Assembly: GCF_014636635.1 (NCBI RefSeq)
Contig: NZ_BMEO01000001.1
Coordinates: 310,001-374,000, forward strand
Direction of reading: 5' to 3'
From: Marinicella pacifica
GTDB taxonomy: Bacteria; Pseudomonadota; Gammaproteobacteria; Xanthomonadales; Marinicellaceae
Length of the DNA stretch: 64,000 nt
The number at the start of each line of letters is the position of its first letter. Positions within the stretch are counted from its first letter, which is position 1. This document shows, in pieces, positions 8,337 to 17,446 of this stretch. The notes below the pieces were generated by a model. The model searched no databases. It was given only the letters and a program-made list of their open reading frames with translations, and was not told the origin of the DNA. Made by a program: the position numbers and the translations under genes.

Positions 8337-9587
8337 ATGCTGACTTTATTACTTTATGGGTTTCTCCTGATTATAGCAAGCCTCTTGATACAGCAATATG
8401 CGCGCTTACCCAGGAACATCAGTTTATTATTTTTAGCCCAACCACTGATTGTTTCGATGGCTCCGGTGATGGTGTTTGTCGGTGGCTTTATTGCCGAACC
8501 AATGACATCGCATAAAGATTGGATTACCTTACCGCTAACCATGCTGATTGTAGGCACCGCCACTGCCACCGTACCTGCAGCCATGTTGGCACGACGCTTG
8601 GGCCGAAAAACAGCCACTTTATTGGGTTTTTCTATGAGTATAATTGGTGGATTGATTGTCTTGCTGGCCATCACATACCAGGCGTTCTGGTTATTTGTAA
8701 CAGCAGCATTTTTAATGGGTCTTGCCGGCGCTTTTGCCCAACAGTTACGATTCGCCGCCATTGAAAATTTGCAGACTGATCGGGATATTCCAAAAGCAGT
8801 GGCCTTATTGATGTTAACCGGTTTATTCTCAGCCATGATAGGACCTGAACTGGCCGTTGTTACCCGGGATTTATGGCCTCAAAAACCTCCTTATTTTGCG
8901 ACCTTTGTCGGCCTAATTACAATGGCATTGATAGCGATGCTGATTATCTCACGTCTACAATTACCACCGGTGATTGTCTGTAAAGACCAAAGACCTGAAC
9001 GGCCCATGGCAACTTTACTCAAACAACCGGTATTATGGGTCGCAGTAATATCGGGTGCGCTGGGCTATGGACTAATGAGCTTTATGATGACAGCGACACC
9101 ACTCAGTATGCACCAGATACACTTACATTCTCTCGAAGACACCAAATGGGTCATCCAATCACATGTGGCTGCCATGTATTTACCATCTTTTTTGACGCTG
9201 TGGCTTGGCCCCAAAATCCCCACCAAATATTTTTTACTGAGCGGCACCTTACTTTATATACTGGTGCTCATCATCGCCATGACTGGTATCGCCGTTGGTC
9301 ATTATTGGCTGTCTTTGGTTTTATTGGGGGTTGGCTGGAACTTTCTGTTTTATACCGGCACCACCTTGTTACCACTCAGTTATCGACCTCATGAGCGACA
9401 TAAAATACAGGCGCTCAATGATTTTCTGGTGTTTGGTTTTCAGGCGGGCTCTTCATTGATAGCCGGCTGGGTGATATATCGCTATCAATGGCATGGCATT
9501 GTCATGATTGGTATACCTTTTGTTGTCATTTTAGCCGTTATGACATTAATTCGTTTCTACAATACAAAAAACAAGATAAGAGAATAA
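8337..9587 (+). CDS. MFS transporter
   Basis: Integral membrane protein of 416 residues with about 12 hydrophobic segments. The loop between segments 2 and 3 holds AAMLARRLGRKTATLLGF, which fits the MFS signature (G..aDr.GRr). A charged central loop lies near residues 205-225 (CKDQRPERP). It is probably a secondary transporter driven by protons. No substrate can be read from the sequence. It is divergent from the CDF gene (100-base spacer) and ends 14 bases before the convergent CIA30 gene, with no clear terminator between them. No strong Shine-Dalgarno site precedes the ATG. Confidence 0.8.
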   Translation: MLTLLLYGFLLIIASLLIQQYARLPRNISLLFLAQPLIVSMAPVMVFVGGFIAEPMTSHKDWITLPLTMLIVGTATATVPAAMLARRLGRKTATLLGFSMSIIGGLIVLLAITYQAFWLFVTAAFLMGLAGAFAQQLRFAAIENLQTDRDIPKAVALLMLTGLFSAMIGPELAVVTRDLWPQKPPYFATFVGLITMALIAMLIISRLQLPPVIVCKDQRPERPMATLLKQPVLWVAVISGALGYGLMSFMMTATPLSMHQIHLHSLEDTKWVIQSHVAAMYLPSFLTLWLGPKIPTKYFLLSGTLLYILVLIIAMTGIAVGHYWLSLVLLGVGWNFLFYTGTTLLPLSYRPHERHKIQALNDFLVFGFQAGSSLIAGWVIYRYQWHGIVMIGIPFVVILAVMTLIRFYNTKNKIRE

Positions 9588-9601
9588 TATCCATTGCTAA
9601 G

Positions 9602-10096
9602 TTAGTTTCCAATGAGTTCGATTCCCTTGAAACATAAACTAAAGCAACCAACCTGTTTATCTCCAATCAAAAGACCGTATTCAAGAATGTTATCTAATTT
9701 AAGGTCTGGTTTTTGAATGGCGCGACCACGAAATCGGGCTGAAAAGACGCTCAGAGCAATGGTAATAACCGCGGTTTCTTTGTCTACAGTCTCAAAATCA
9801 TAAACATAGGCTGAGCCATCACTGTTGTCAGCGGTGAATAATCGGAATTGATAGCGTTTGCCATCGCCTTGTACAGTAATTTGAATTGTATCAATATGTT
9901 GAGAAATCACGGGTCGATGCACCCAGGGCCACTGGCTGCGCATGGAAGCAAATCCACCATTGTTAGCCAGTGAAACTTCACCACTAAAATGAATCGCCTG
10001 ATTCGAAATGCGTACCTGGCTGTTGGACCGACCGCCCATAACAGTATCGTTAAAAATTTTAATATGGTGGGGTAATGGCATAACAACTGCTGGCAT
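9602..10096 (-). CDS. CIA30-family protein
   Basis: Protein of 164 residues covering one CIA30 domain (complex I intermediate-associated protein 30 family, a galactose-binding-like jelly roll). The hallmark IFNDTVMGGRSNSQVRI lies at residues 14-30 and is followed by FSGEVSLANNGGFASMRS. There is no signal peptide and no membrane segment. Bacterial members have no firm function; the name comes from a mitochondrial complex I assembly factor. The start may be the first Met or Met6 (10081). A TATAAT directly abuts the first ATG, so the upstream region is unusually short. Confidence 0.82.
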   Translation of the reverse strand: MPAVVMPLPHHIKIFNDTVMGGRSNSQVRISNQAIHFSGEVSLANNGGFASMRSQWPWVHRPVISQHIDTIQITVQGDGKRYQFRLFTADNSDGSAYVYDFETVDKETAVITIALSVFSARFRGRAIQKPDLKLDNILEYGLLIGDKQVGCFSLCFKGIELIGN

Positions 10097-10226
10097 ATTA
10101 TAAATTTAAAATAGTAAATAAAAAATTATTTAAATTGTGACGACACTACGGTGAAAAAGTCGTGAATAGAATGGACAGTTTTACTCACACATCATCAACA
10201 GTAGCTTGGTTAAAATTTCCCATGAC

Positions 10227-10241
10227 ATCGCATAATGCGAT
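10227..10241. promoter_or_regulatory. Palindrome in the fasciclin gene upstream region
   Basis: ATCGCAT-A-ATGCGAT, a perfect 15-base palindrome ending 28 bases before the fasciclin ATG. It contains CATAAT, a plausible -10 box, with TTGGTT 19 bases upstream. It could be an operator over the promoter. Inference only. Confidence 0.4.
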
Positions 10242-10269
10242 TTCATTTTCTAACTTACAGAGGCTTATT

Positions 10270-10770
10270 ATGAAATTATTTAAAACCACATTGTTAATTA
10301 TAATGACATTAACTTTAATGACGACCATGGCTGTTGCCGGTGGAAGCTATAAAAGCGACAAAAAAGACATCGTTGATACCGCTGTCGCGGCAGGCAGCTT
10401 TGGTACCCTGGCAACCGCTTTAGAAGCTGCGGGATTGATTGATACCCTGAAAGGTGACGGTCCATTTACCGTGTTTGCTCCCACTGATGAAGCGTTTGCA
10501 AAATTACCTGAAGGCACAGTGGAAAGTTTACTGAAACCTGAAAACAAAGACAAATTAACAGCTATCTTAACCTATCACGTCGTGGCCGGAAAAGTGTATG
10601 CCAAACAAGTAGTCGATCTTAGTTCAGCCACCACCGTTGAAGGCAGCGATATTGCCATTGAAGTTAAAGACGGCAAGGTCATATTAGACGGAAACAGCAC
10701 AGTCACTAAAACAGATATCAAAACCAGCAATGGTGTGATTCATGTCATTGACGCAGTTCTCATGCCCTAA
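10270..10770 (+). CDS. Secreted fasciclin (FAS1) domain protein
   Basis: Small secreted protein of 166 residues. Residues 1-23 are a signal peptide ending in MAVAG. The rest is a single FAS1 domain: [19 protein letters not shown] at the start, [17 protein letters not shown] (H1-like motif), [15 protein letters not shown] (the YH motif), and [14 protein letters not shown] (H2-like motif) at the C-terminus. FAS1 proteins bind surfaces or other proteins in adhesion. The start at 10270 is chosen because AGAGG lies 6 bases upstream and a signal peptide begins there. A longer frame opens at 10162 but would bury the signal peptide. Confidence 0.93.
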   Translation: MKLFKTTLLIIMTLTLMTTMAVAGGSYKSDKKDIVDTAVAAGSFGTLATALEAAGLIDTLKGDGPFTVFAPTDEAFAKLPEGTVESLLKPENKDKLTAILTYHVVAGKVYAKQVVDLSSATTVEGSDIAIEVKDGKVILDGNSTVTKTDIKTSNGVIHVIDAVLMP

Positions 10771-10796
10771 AAATTAAGCGGCATTTACCCACAATA

Positions 10797-10821
10797 AAAA
10801 CCCGCGAATTTCGCGGGTTTT
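10797..10821. terminator. Bidirectional terminator between the fasciclin and S9 peptidase genes
   Basis: Stem CCCGCGA/TCGCGGG extended by A/T pairs (AAAA on the left, TTTT on the right), loop ATT. T runs occur on both strands, serving the two convergent genes. Confidence 0.9.
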
Positions 10822-10832
10822 ATTTGTATAAG

Positions 10833-12782
10833 TTATAGACCTTCGGGTCCACAATCATTTTTAAGATAATCAATCATTGCTTTAAAGAACTTAAGTTGAT
10901 GGCGATAAAATAAGGTATTGTAAAAATGATCGGCTCCTTCAAGTTCCACATACTTATAGGGTTTTCCAGCTTTTTCAATGACTTCCAAATAATCTTTTGC
11001 GTGGCGTGGTGGTACCCGTTGATCCACACTACCATGTATCAGTAATACCGGAATGTTGACTTTATCCACTTCTTTGATGGGTGACAAACTATCCATCCAC
11101 ATATTTTCCTGTTCTATTTTACCGGCACCACGCATTTGATCGCGATAAAAATTTACCTGCAGCATATTATCAGTCACAGCTGCACCGGCCACCACACATT
11201 GATACAGCTGTGGCGTTCTTGAAGCTGCGATTAAGGCAGCGTAACCACCATAGGACCAGCCGAACATCGCCACCCGGTCTTTATCGCTTAAGCCTTCTTC
11301 AATCAGATACTTAACACCATCGTCCTTATCATCTTGCATGGCTTTACCACCTTGACCACCTTTAATGAATGCAGACTTATAAAATTCCAAACCATAACCT
11401 TTTGAACCGCGGTATTGAGGCTGTAGTACCAAATAACCTCGACTGGCCAATAATTGTGCCCATTTATCATAACCCACCACTTCCTGAACAAACGGCCCAC
11501 CATGTGGCATGACGATGGTTGGAAAAGGCGCTTCACCATTGGGTATGGTGATATAAGCGGGAATAGTTTTTCCGTCACGGGCTTTATATTTAATGTATTT
11601 AACCTCGGCTAATTGATCGTGCTCAAAGGATGGTTGTTTACTGCCGATCTCTTTGAGTTTATTATCTTGTAATAAGTAATAAGTACCCGGATCTTGCGGT
11701 CCACTATTATAGGCAACAATGGCTTCATTGTCCTTTGATCGACTGGTTATCTGTACGTAGTGGCTGTTCGGAATACTCTTTTCTAACAAGGCATAAAGTT
11801 TTGCTTCCTCAGCGTCAAAATATTCATAATAAGGCTTGTCAGTGGCATAAGAAACAGCCACAACTTCATCAGGTTTGTTCCAACGATCACTATGACCCCG
11901 TACTCCTATTACATCGACATCATTTCTTGCATAAACCATTTCACCAAAATCTTTTTTACGGGTATCAAATGTCCATAATGCCTGTTTATCACGACCATTA
12001 TGGGCAACCACAAACAAAGTATCTGCTGCCTCTTGATCAATACCCTGAATCTGAAAATTTTCAAAACTGTCTTCACTTTGCCTGTGAATTTCTTCCCATT
12101 TTTCATCTTTTATACCACGGTAATAATAGACATATTCACCATTTTTTTGATCAAATCCATACCCTATTCTTGGATTGCCATGGCCGTCAAAGACAATGGT
12201 TGCCAATGATATTTTCCCATTAATAATTAACTTCTTTCGACCACTTTTTAAATCGAGTTCATAATATTGACGGGGTCTGAATTGTCTTGGGAGCCTCATA
12301 TTGACAGCACTATCGGCATTGAACGAGAGAATAACTTTATTGGGTTTAAACGGCAACAAATTTTCAACACGCGGATTGAGCACTCTAAATTCCTTGATTT
12401 TTTCTTTGCGGATATCTAGTTTGGCGAGCTTTCCTTCGTACACGCCCTCGTTAAAACCTTCAATTTTATCGCGAACTTTTTGTCGTAAGCTTAGTAAAAC
12501 ATTATCATTACCTATCCATGAATAACCCATGATTTCCATGGGATCAGCATTAACTCGAAACGGCTCTTTGCTTAAGTCGTTTGTTTCATAAATCTCCAAA
12601 ACAGGATCTCCCTCTTTGGTGGCTATCTTCATCATAGCCAAATGCTTACCATCCGGCGAAACATTAACCTGACTAATAATATCTCGCAATGCAAAATAGG
12701 ACAGTGGATAAGGATCATGATCAACTTTTGCCAGCAGATTAGTAGATATGAGCGCAATTAAAATAAGAAAATATTTTTTCAT
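10833..12782 (-). CDS. S9 family prolyl oligopeptidase-like peptidase, exported
   Basis: Serine peptidase of 649 residues with an N-terminal signal peptide (MKKYFLILIALISTNLLA). Residues 25 to about 380 fit the beta-propeller domain of the family. The C-terminal alpha/beta hydrolase domain has the oxyanion region MPHGGPF, the nucleophile in GWSYGGYAAL, the acid in HGSVDQRVPP and the His in GADHFYN. It probably cuts short peptides in the periplasm. The Met at 12782 is used because a frame opening at 12845 starts in the receptor terminator and puts 21 residues before the signal peptide. Shine-Dalgarno is weak. It lies just downstream of a TonB-dependent receptor, which suggests peptide uptake and breakdown; that link is inference. 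Confidence 0.9.
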   Translation of the reverse strand: MKKYFLILIALISTNLLAKVDHDPYPLSYFALRDIISQVNVSPDGKHLAMMKIATKEGDPVLEIYETNDLSKEPFRVNADPMEIMGYSWIGNDNVLLSLRQKVRDKIEGFNEGVYEGKLAKLDIRKEKIKEFRVLNPRVENLLPFKPNKVILSFNADSAVNMRLPRQFRPRQYYELDLKSGRKKLIINGKISLATIVFDGHGNPRIGYGFDQKNGEYVYYYRGIKDEKWEEIHRQSEDSFENFQIQGIDQEAADTLFVVAHNGRDKQALWTFDTRKKDFGEMVYARNDVDVIGVRGHSDRWNKPDEVVAVSYATDKPYYEYFDAEEAKLYALLEKSIPNSHYVQITSRSKDNEAIVAYNSGPQDPGTYYLLQDNKLKEIGSKQPSFEHDQLAEVKYIKYKARDGKTIPAYITIPNGEAPFPTIVMPHGGPFVQEVVGYDKWAQLLASRGYLVLQPQYRGSKGYGLEFYKSAFIKGGQGGKAMQDDKDDGVKYLIEEGLSDKDRVAMFGWSYGGYAALIAASRTPQLYQCVVAGAAVTDNMLQVNFYRDQMRGAGKIEQENMWMDSLSPIKEVDKVNIPVLLIHGSVDQRVPPRHAKDYLEVIEKAGKPYKYVELEGADHFYNTLFYRHQLKFFKAMIDYLKNDCGPEGL

Positions 12783-12832
12783 TTTTTTCAGGAAGATTGT
12801 TTTGGCATTAAGAGATAAATATTTTAACAAAA

Positions 12833-12858
12833 AAAAACCGACCATATGGCCGGTTTTT
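12833..12858 (-). terminator. Terminator of the TonB-dependent receptor gene
   Basis: Stem AAAAACCGaCC/GGcCGGTTTTT with one mismatch and loop ATAT. The minus strand continues into a run of T. It separates the receptor from the peptidase gene. Confidence 0.75.
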
Positions 12859-12881
12859 ACATTTTTTTGTTGGTTATTATC

Positions 12882-15800
12882 TTAAAAACGATACCCCACA
12901 TTCAGGAAGTATCTCCTTCCGTTCAAATCATAGCCGTAACCAATGGGTGAATTGGTGGCTAAGATGGGTGGTGCACCGGCATCCAATTGTGGTGGCTCTT
13001 TGTCAAAGATATTAACCACACCAAATCTAATATTCCAGGCATCACCACGATAACTAACCGATGCTGTATGATTTGTATAGGAACCAATATCCCAGATAAA
13101 TTTACACAATTCATCACCATTATCAGGGCCTGCACAGGTGTACATGGCACCATTATAATCATCAAATTCATTTAGAGTATCAACATCATGATGCACATCG
13201 CCAATATAACGGGTCTGCCAGGCAAAACGATATTTACCAAAATCAGCGCGGAGATTAAGCGTGCCTTGCCAATCAGGGTAACCATATTCACCGGCATCAT
13301 CATCATAATTAATTTCACCTGTTTCATTGGTAAATAAATCAGAGTTTTCTTTGGTATGAGTTAAGACTAAATCAACACCCAAATCAACTGGTCTATTAAA
13401 CAATGCAAAAGATTGATCATAATTGACATTCACGTCAATACCTCGGGCCGTGGCATTATCACGGTTAATAAAACCGGAATCGATAATATCAAAGACACCA
13501 TCCGCATCCCGGGTAATCCGATTACAGAAAGTCGAATCAAATTCCGGATCGTTATAACAGTCATTCACAATAAACTGTGCACTCGGTTCAACAATAGTGT
13601 TGTTGATTTCGATTTCGTAATAGGTTGCACCTAAAGTTAGATTAAATGCATCAAACGGCACATCCCAGGCAAAACCATAGGTGAACGAATCAGATTCTTC
13701 TTCCGTAATGTCTGTAACACCACCTGTGGCGACTTCCGTGCTGAAGGTGTTAAAGCCGTTGTTATACAACGCGGTGGGGTCAACACCCTGTTGACGGCAA
13801 TTCTCTAACACTTCAGGGCGTCTATCGTCTTGATCTGGTATATAGACATCATTAATGGCATCCCAAGCTTCTTCAGGTACATGGCAAGGATCAAATACAT
13901 TGACAAATCCTGTTTGTGCACGTAAGAAGTTTTCCCTTAAATTAGGTGCTCGGTAAGAAGTGCCTTTGGTCGCACGAATCAATAATTGTGACACCGGACG
14001 CCAGCCGACTTTCGCTGAGTAAGTATTGGCACTCGGGAAGAATTCATCTTTGGTGTACCGACCGGATAAATTCACGGTTAATTCTTCAGCCATGGTCATA
14101 TTCGCCAGAACCGGAATTTCTAGTTCAGCAAACGCTTCTCGGGTAAACTTAGAACCCGAAGCACCACCGTCAGCGAAAAACCCAAAGAACAAACCCTCAC
14201 GGGCAATGTCATCAGGAATGGATTGGATTTCATCTTTACGAATCTCAAAACCCAAACCACCCAACATAGGTCCTGCCGGCAAATCAGCTAAATAACCTGA
14301 GGCAAAACCTGAGAAAATCGTTTGTTCAACTTTGGTTCTAAAGTCTCGAGAATCAAACAAATAATCTCTCTGAGCCTGCGTTGTAAAGTCACTTACAATT
14401 GGAGAGTATAATGACGGGTCATATAAATTTATAGGCACACAACCGTCATTGTTACCACAAACCACTTCACCTGTGACCGGATCAATTCGAGATGTGTTTA
14501 AAGAATAGTCCAGGTGATCCTGCCGAATACCTCGACGTGAAGACACACCATCAGACTCATGGTAAGAGAAAGAAGTCTCAAAGTTCCAGTTATCGAGGCT
14601 GCCAAAATTCATAAAGGGTAAGTCTCCCCGAACACCGGCAATAAAACGTGTTAACTCAACAGTGGTGCTGGTTTGGTCACGATCACCATCAATGGCGATA
14701 ATAGGACGTGTTCTTTGTGGACCAATGGCACCAATGGTTTGATCACAGCTACCGCCTGCACTCGGATCGCAACCAAACCGCTCCAAAACACTGGCAATAA
14801 TGTCAGGATTACTCATTAAAGCATCAAAGGCCAATCCGCAATCAACACCATTTAAACCATTCGGGTTACAAATATTATAGGGATTGTCTGCCGGAACCCA
14901 GGGGAAAAACTGGGGCTGACCTGAATCCTGAAACGTATCACGACGCGTATAACTGGCTTCAAAGAATGGCGTAATGTTAGCATCGCCTTCAAAAGTATAC
15001 TCACCGTAAGTCATCAACGCCTGGGTTTTTAATTCAGCAAACAAACTGGCGCCTGTTTGATGGTCATACAGTGAATAAGGCACATAACTGCCAATATCCG
15101 CAACACCATCACCATCGGTGTCAATCGGTCCACCAAAAGGAGAAACACTTTCAGAAAAATTAGGCCATCCTCCATTGGTGACGCCAGGTGTATAATAAAT
15201 ACTGCCTACTTCAGGAACACTGACACGTCCCACCAAACCTTGAAAATAACAATTTCCGTGGAAACGTAAATTAAAATCTTCATTATAAATGTCGTTTTGA
15301 CGTATTTCACCGCTTTCAGTCACTTCATAATGCTCTGGACATTTATTGGTCCATTCACGGTCTTTATATTTGACTTCTTCCAAATCATAAACTTCAGCAC
15401 CAAAACCGATAAAACCGCGGTCAAAATTCTTACCCCAGGTTAAGTTTAATCGCTGCTCAACACCACCTGACTGCTCAGGTACAGTGGTATTGTAGTCAAC
15501 TTCCCAGCCGTTAAAGTCCTTTCTTAAAATGGTATTAACAACACCGGCCACGGCGTCTGAACCATAAATTGAGGACGCACCGTCTAACAGAATATCGTAT
15601 TGTTGTACTAAACCACCTGGAATAGTATTAAGGTCAGCAGCTGAAGGCGCCCCTTCGACACCGGAACCACCCAAACGTCGACCATTGACAAGAACCAAAG
15701 TTCGGTTAGCACCCAAGCCGCGCAAACTGGCTGTTCTGGCACCAGGACCGTTGTCTAATACAAATCCTGAAAAAGTTAAATCAATTTGCTGACCTGTAGA

Positions 15801-16109
15801 TGCAGAAGCGTTTTGAATAATATCAGCCGCATCAATTTGGCCTACTTCACGCGATTCTTCGGCAGTAATTACCTGCATGGGTGAAATACTGTCATAGGTT
15901 TGACGCAGAAGTCGTGAACCGGTACTGACAACCGGAGCCAACTCCTCCACATCTTCTTCATCACTGTCTTCATCTACCTGGGCTGAATCCGTTTGATCCT
16001 GATTATCATCATTATCTTGTGCCCAAACAGGTGCACATGCAAATAGAAACAATATCAGCAAAATCAGACTGAGCGACAGCGTACCTGTTGATTTATCTTG
16101 CGTAGTCAT
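12882..16109 (-). CDS. TonB-dependent outer-membrane receptor
   Basis: Outer-membrane receptor of 1075 residues. A signal peptide (residues 1-30, ending PVWAQ) is followed by a very acidic stretch of Asp and Glu (31-55). A possible TonB box (APVVSTGSRLLRQ) follows. The plug domain (about 65-190) has ASLRGLGANRTLVLVNGRR and DAVAGVVNTILRKDFNGWEV, typical of the large receptors of Alteromonadales and Xanthomonadales. The remainder is a beta barrel with a closing C-terminal strand ending RRYFLNVGYRF. GAGG precedes the ATG. The substrate is unknown; the adjacent exported S9 peptidase favours peptides. It could equally be a carbohydrate receptor, but no sugar enzymes lie nearby. Confidence 0.93.
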   Translation of the reverse strand: MTTQDKSTGTLSLSLILLILFLFACAPVWAQDNDDNQDQTDSAQVDEDSDEEDVEELAPVVSTGSRLLRQTYDSISPMQVITAEESREVGQIDAADIIQNASASTGQQIDLTFSGFVLDNGPGARTASLRGLGANRTLVLVNGRRLGGSGVEGAPSAADLNTIPGGLVQQYDILLDGASSIYGSDAVAGVVNTILRKDFNGWEVDYNTTVPEQSGGVEQRLNLTWGKNFDRGFIGFGAEVYDLEEVKYKDREWTNKCPEHYEVTESGEIRQNDIYNEDFNLRFHGNCYFQGLVGRVSVPEVGSIYYTPGVTNGGWPNFSESVSPFGGPIDTDGDGVADIGSYVPYSLYDHQTGASLFAELKTQALMTYGEYTFEGDANITPFFEASYTRRDTFQDSGQPQFFPWVPADNPYNICNPNGLNGVDCGLAFDALMSNPDIIASVLERFGCDPSAGGSCDQTIGAIGPQRTRPIIAIDGDRDQTSTTVELTRFIAGVRGDLPFMNFGSLDNWNFETSFSYHESDGVSSRRGIRQDHLDYSLNTSRIDPVTGEVVCGNNDGCVPINLYDPSLYSPIVSDFTTQAQRDYLFDSRDFRTKVEQTIFSGFASGYLADLPAGPMLGGLGFEIRKDEIQSIPDDIAREGLFFGFFADGGASGSKFTREAFAELEIPVLANMTMAEELTVNLSGRYTKDEFFPSANTYSAKVGWRPVSQLLIRATKGTSYRAPNLRENFLRAQTGFVNVFDPCHVPEEAWDAINDVYIPDQDDRRPEVLENCRQQGVDPTALYNNGFNTFSTEVATGGVTDITEEESDSFTYGFAWDVPFDAFNLTLGATYYEIEINNTIVEPSAQFIVNDCYNDPEFDSTFCNRITRDADGVFDIIDSGFINRDNATARGIDVNVNYDQSFALFNRPVDLGVDLVLTHTKENSDLFTNETGEINYDDDAGEYGYPDWQGTLNLRADFGKYRFAWQTRYIGDVHHDVDTLNEFDDYNGAMYTCAGPDNGDELCKFIWDIGSYTNHTASVSYRGDAWNIRFGVVNIFDKEPPQLDAGAPPILATNSPIGYGYDLNGRRYFLNVGYRF

Positions 16110-16231
16110 AAATGTCCTCTTTTCTGTAAATTAAAAAATACCAATGCTTTTAAACGCATTTTTGGTTGTAGCATCAACTATATTAATTCTAAGCGAAATG
16201 GCAAATCAAGCAATTTTTACGTTTTTTTAAC

Positions 16232-16247
16232 TTTTACACGTGAAAAA
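16232..16247. promoter_or_regulatory. Palindromic site upstream of the TonB-dependent receptor
   Basis: TTTTACACGTGAAAAA, a near-palindrome centred on CACGTG (16237-16242), lies about 125 bases before the receptor start in AT-rich sequence. It looks like a transcription factor site. The factor is unknown. Confidence 0.35.
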
Positions 16248-16385
16248 ACGATAACAACTATTTTATTTTTTTCCACTTATTGAGCCTGCTTCAAAAATCT
16301 ATCCAAACGAATCCAATCAAGTCCAACAAAGACGGACATCAGACCATAACTAAACTTAATTGGTTTACATGACTATTTGATGTAA

Positions 16386-17378
16386 TTAGCTGATGACGGT
16401 TATCCAACTATTGTTGTCTTCAGCCTGACCGTGCTGAATATCTGTTAATTGTTTTCTGAATGCCAGTGTGTGCTGACCGATTTCACCGTTACCCACTGCA
16501 TGGGTTTTATTGTTGTGGATAAGATGGCCTACGGGTGAAATGACGGCGGCGGTACCGGACAAGAAGGCTTCACTTTCCGGTAACCAACTGATCAGCTCTT
16601 TCACTGTAAAATCTCGCTCAACAACTTCAAAACCTTGATTTTCAGCCAATTGCATAATCGAATCACGGGTAATGCCCGGTAAAATTGAACCGTCCAGTTT
16701 TTTGGTAATAAGGGTCTTGCTTTTAAGTACAAAAAAGTTCGCGGCACCGGTTTCTTGAACATTACCCTGGGGGCAATAGAGCACTTGATCGGCGCCATAC
16801 TGTTCACGTGCACGAATCACGGAGGATAAGGCAGCGGCGTAATTGCCCCCTGTCTTCACCTGCCCGAATGTCGGTGTTGAACGCATATTAAGTTCATCAA
16901 TCAACAGTTTTAACGGTCGTATTCCACCACTAAAATAATCGCCCACCGGTGAAGTCATAATATAAAGATAAGCTTCTGATGATGCCCGACCTGCGGCACC
17001 GATATTAGTTTCCGTGCCAATTAAAGTTGGGCGAATATAGAGTGATTTGGGTAGATCAGGGATTTCGGACTCCACAGCCAGCACCGCTTGTTTTATCATG
17101 GTATCCAGCAATGCCTCATCAGGTATCGGCAAACATAAGGCTTTGGCGCTGGCTCTTAAGCGCTTGATGTTATCTCGATAACGAAACAGCCGGATACGTC
17201 CATCGGCCCAGCGATAGGCTTTTAAACCTTCAAAACAGGTACTGGCATAGTGTAATACATGAGAAGCCGGGGTGAGTTTAAAATCATCAAGCGGCTGTAA
17301 ACTTGGTGTCTGCCATTGATTGTCCGAATACCGGCTGAACGCCATTAATGAGGTAAAGTCTTTGCCAAATGCACCCAT
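16386..17378 (-). CDS. ilvE: Branched-chain amino acid aminotransferase
   Basis: PLP enzyme of 330 residues (fold type IV) that interconverts Leu, Ile and Val with their 2-oxo acids using glutamate. Residues 41-60 (YASTCFEGLKAYRWADG) hold the typical FEG(L)KAYR motif. The PLP lysine is Lys175 in VKTGGNYAAAL. RDSIMQLAENQGFEVVERDF and EAFLSGTAAVISPVG are conserved in the C-terminal half. The sequence resembles the longer, eukaryote-like class II form more than E. coli IlvE (309 residues). It is a single gene, 68 bases from the ybbP-like permease gene on the same strand. Confidence 0.92.
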   Translation of the reverse strand: MGAFGKDFTSLMAFSRYSDNQWQTPSLQPLDDFKLTPASHVLHYASTCFEGLKAYRWADGRIRLFRYRDNIKRLRASAKALCLPIPDEALLDTMIKQAVLAVESEIPDLPKSLYIRPTLIGTETNIGAAGRASSEAYLYIMTSPVGDYFSGGIRPLKLLIDELNMRSTPTFGQVKTGGNYAAALSSVIRAREQYGADQVLYCPQGNVQETGAANFFVLKSKTLITKKLDGSILPGITRDSIMQLAENQGFEVVERDFTVKELISWLPESEAFLSGTAAVISPVGHLIHNNKTHAVGNGEIGQHTLAFRKQLTDIQHGQAEDNNSWITVIS

Positions 17379-17446
17379 AGGTTTGTTCCATTGTTATAAA
17401 TTGGCCGTATTTTACCGCAATTACGCAGGCGATGTTGGCCGCTTCC

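Noticed and set aside
8354-8836. 160-residue minus-strand frame
   Set aside because: Antisense of the MFS gene, no domain, no start signal.
11735-12223. 162-residue plus-strand frame
   Set aside because: Lies fully inside the S9 peptidase gene on the other strand, has a His-rich, Gln-rich composition typical of antisense frames.
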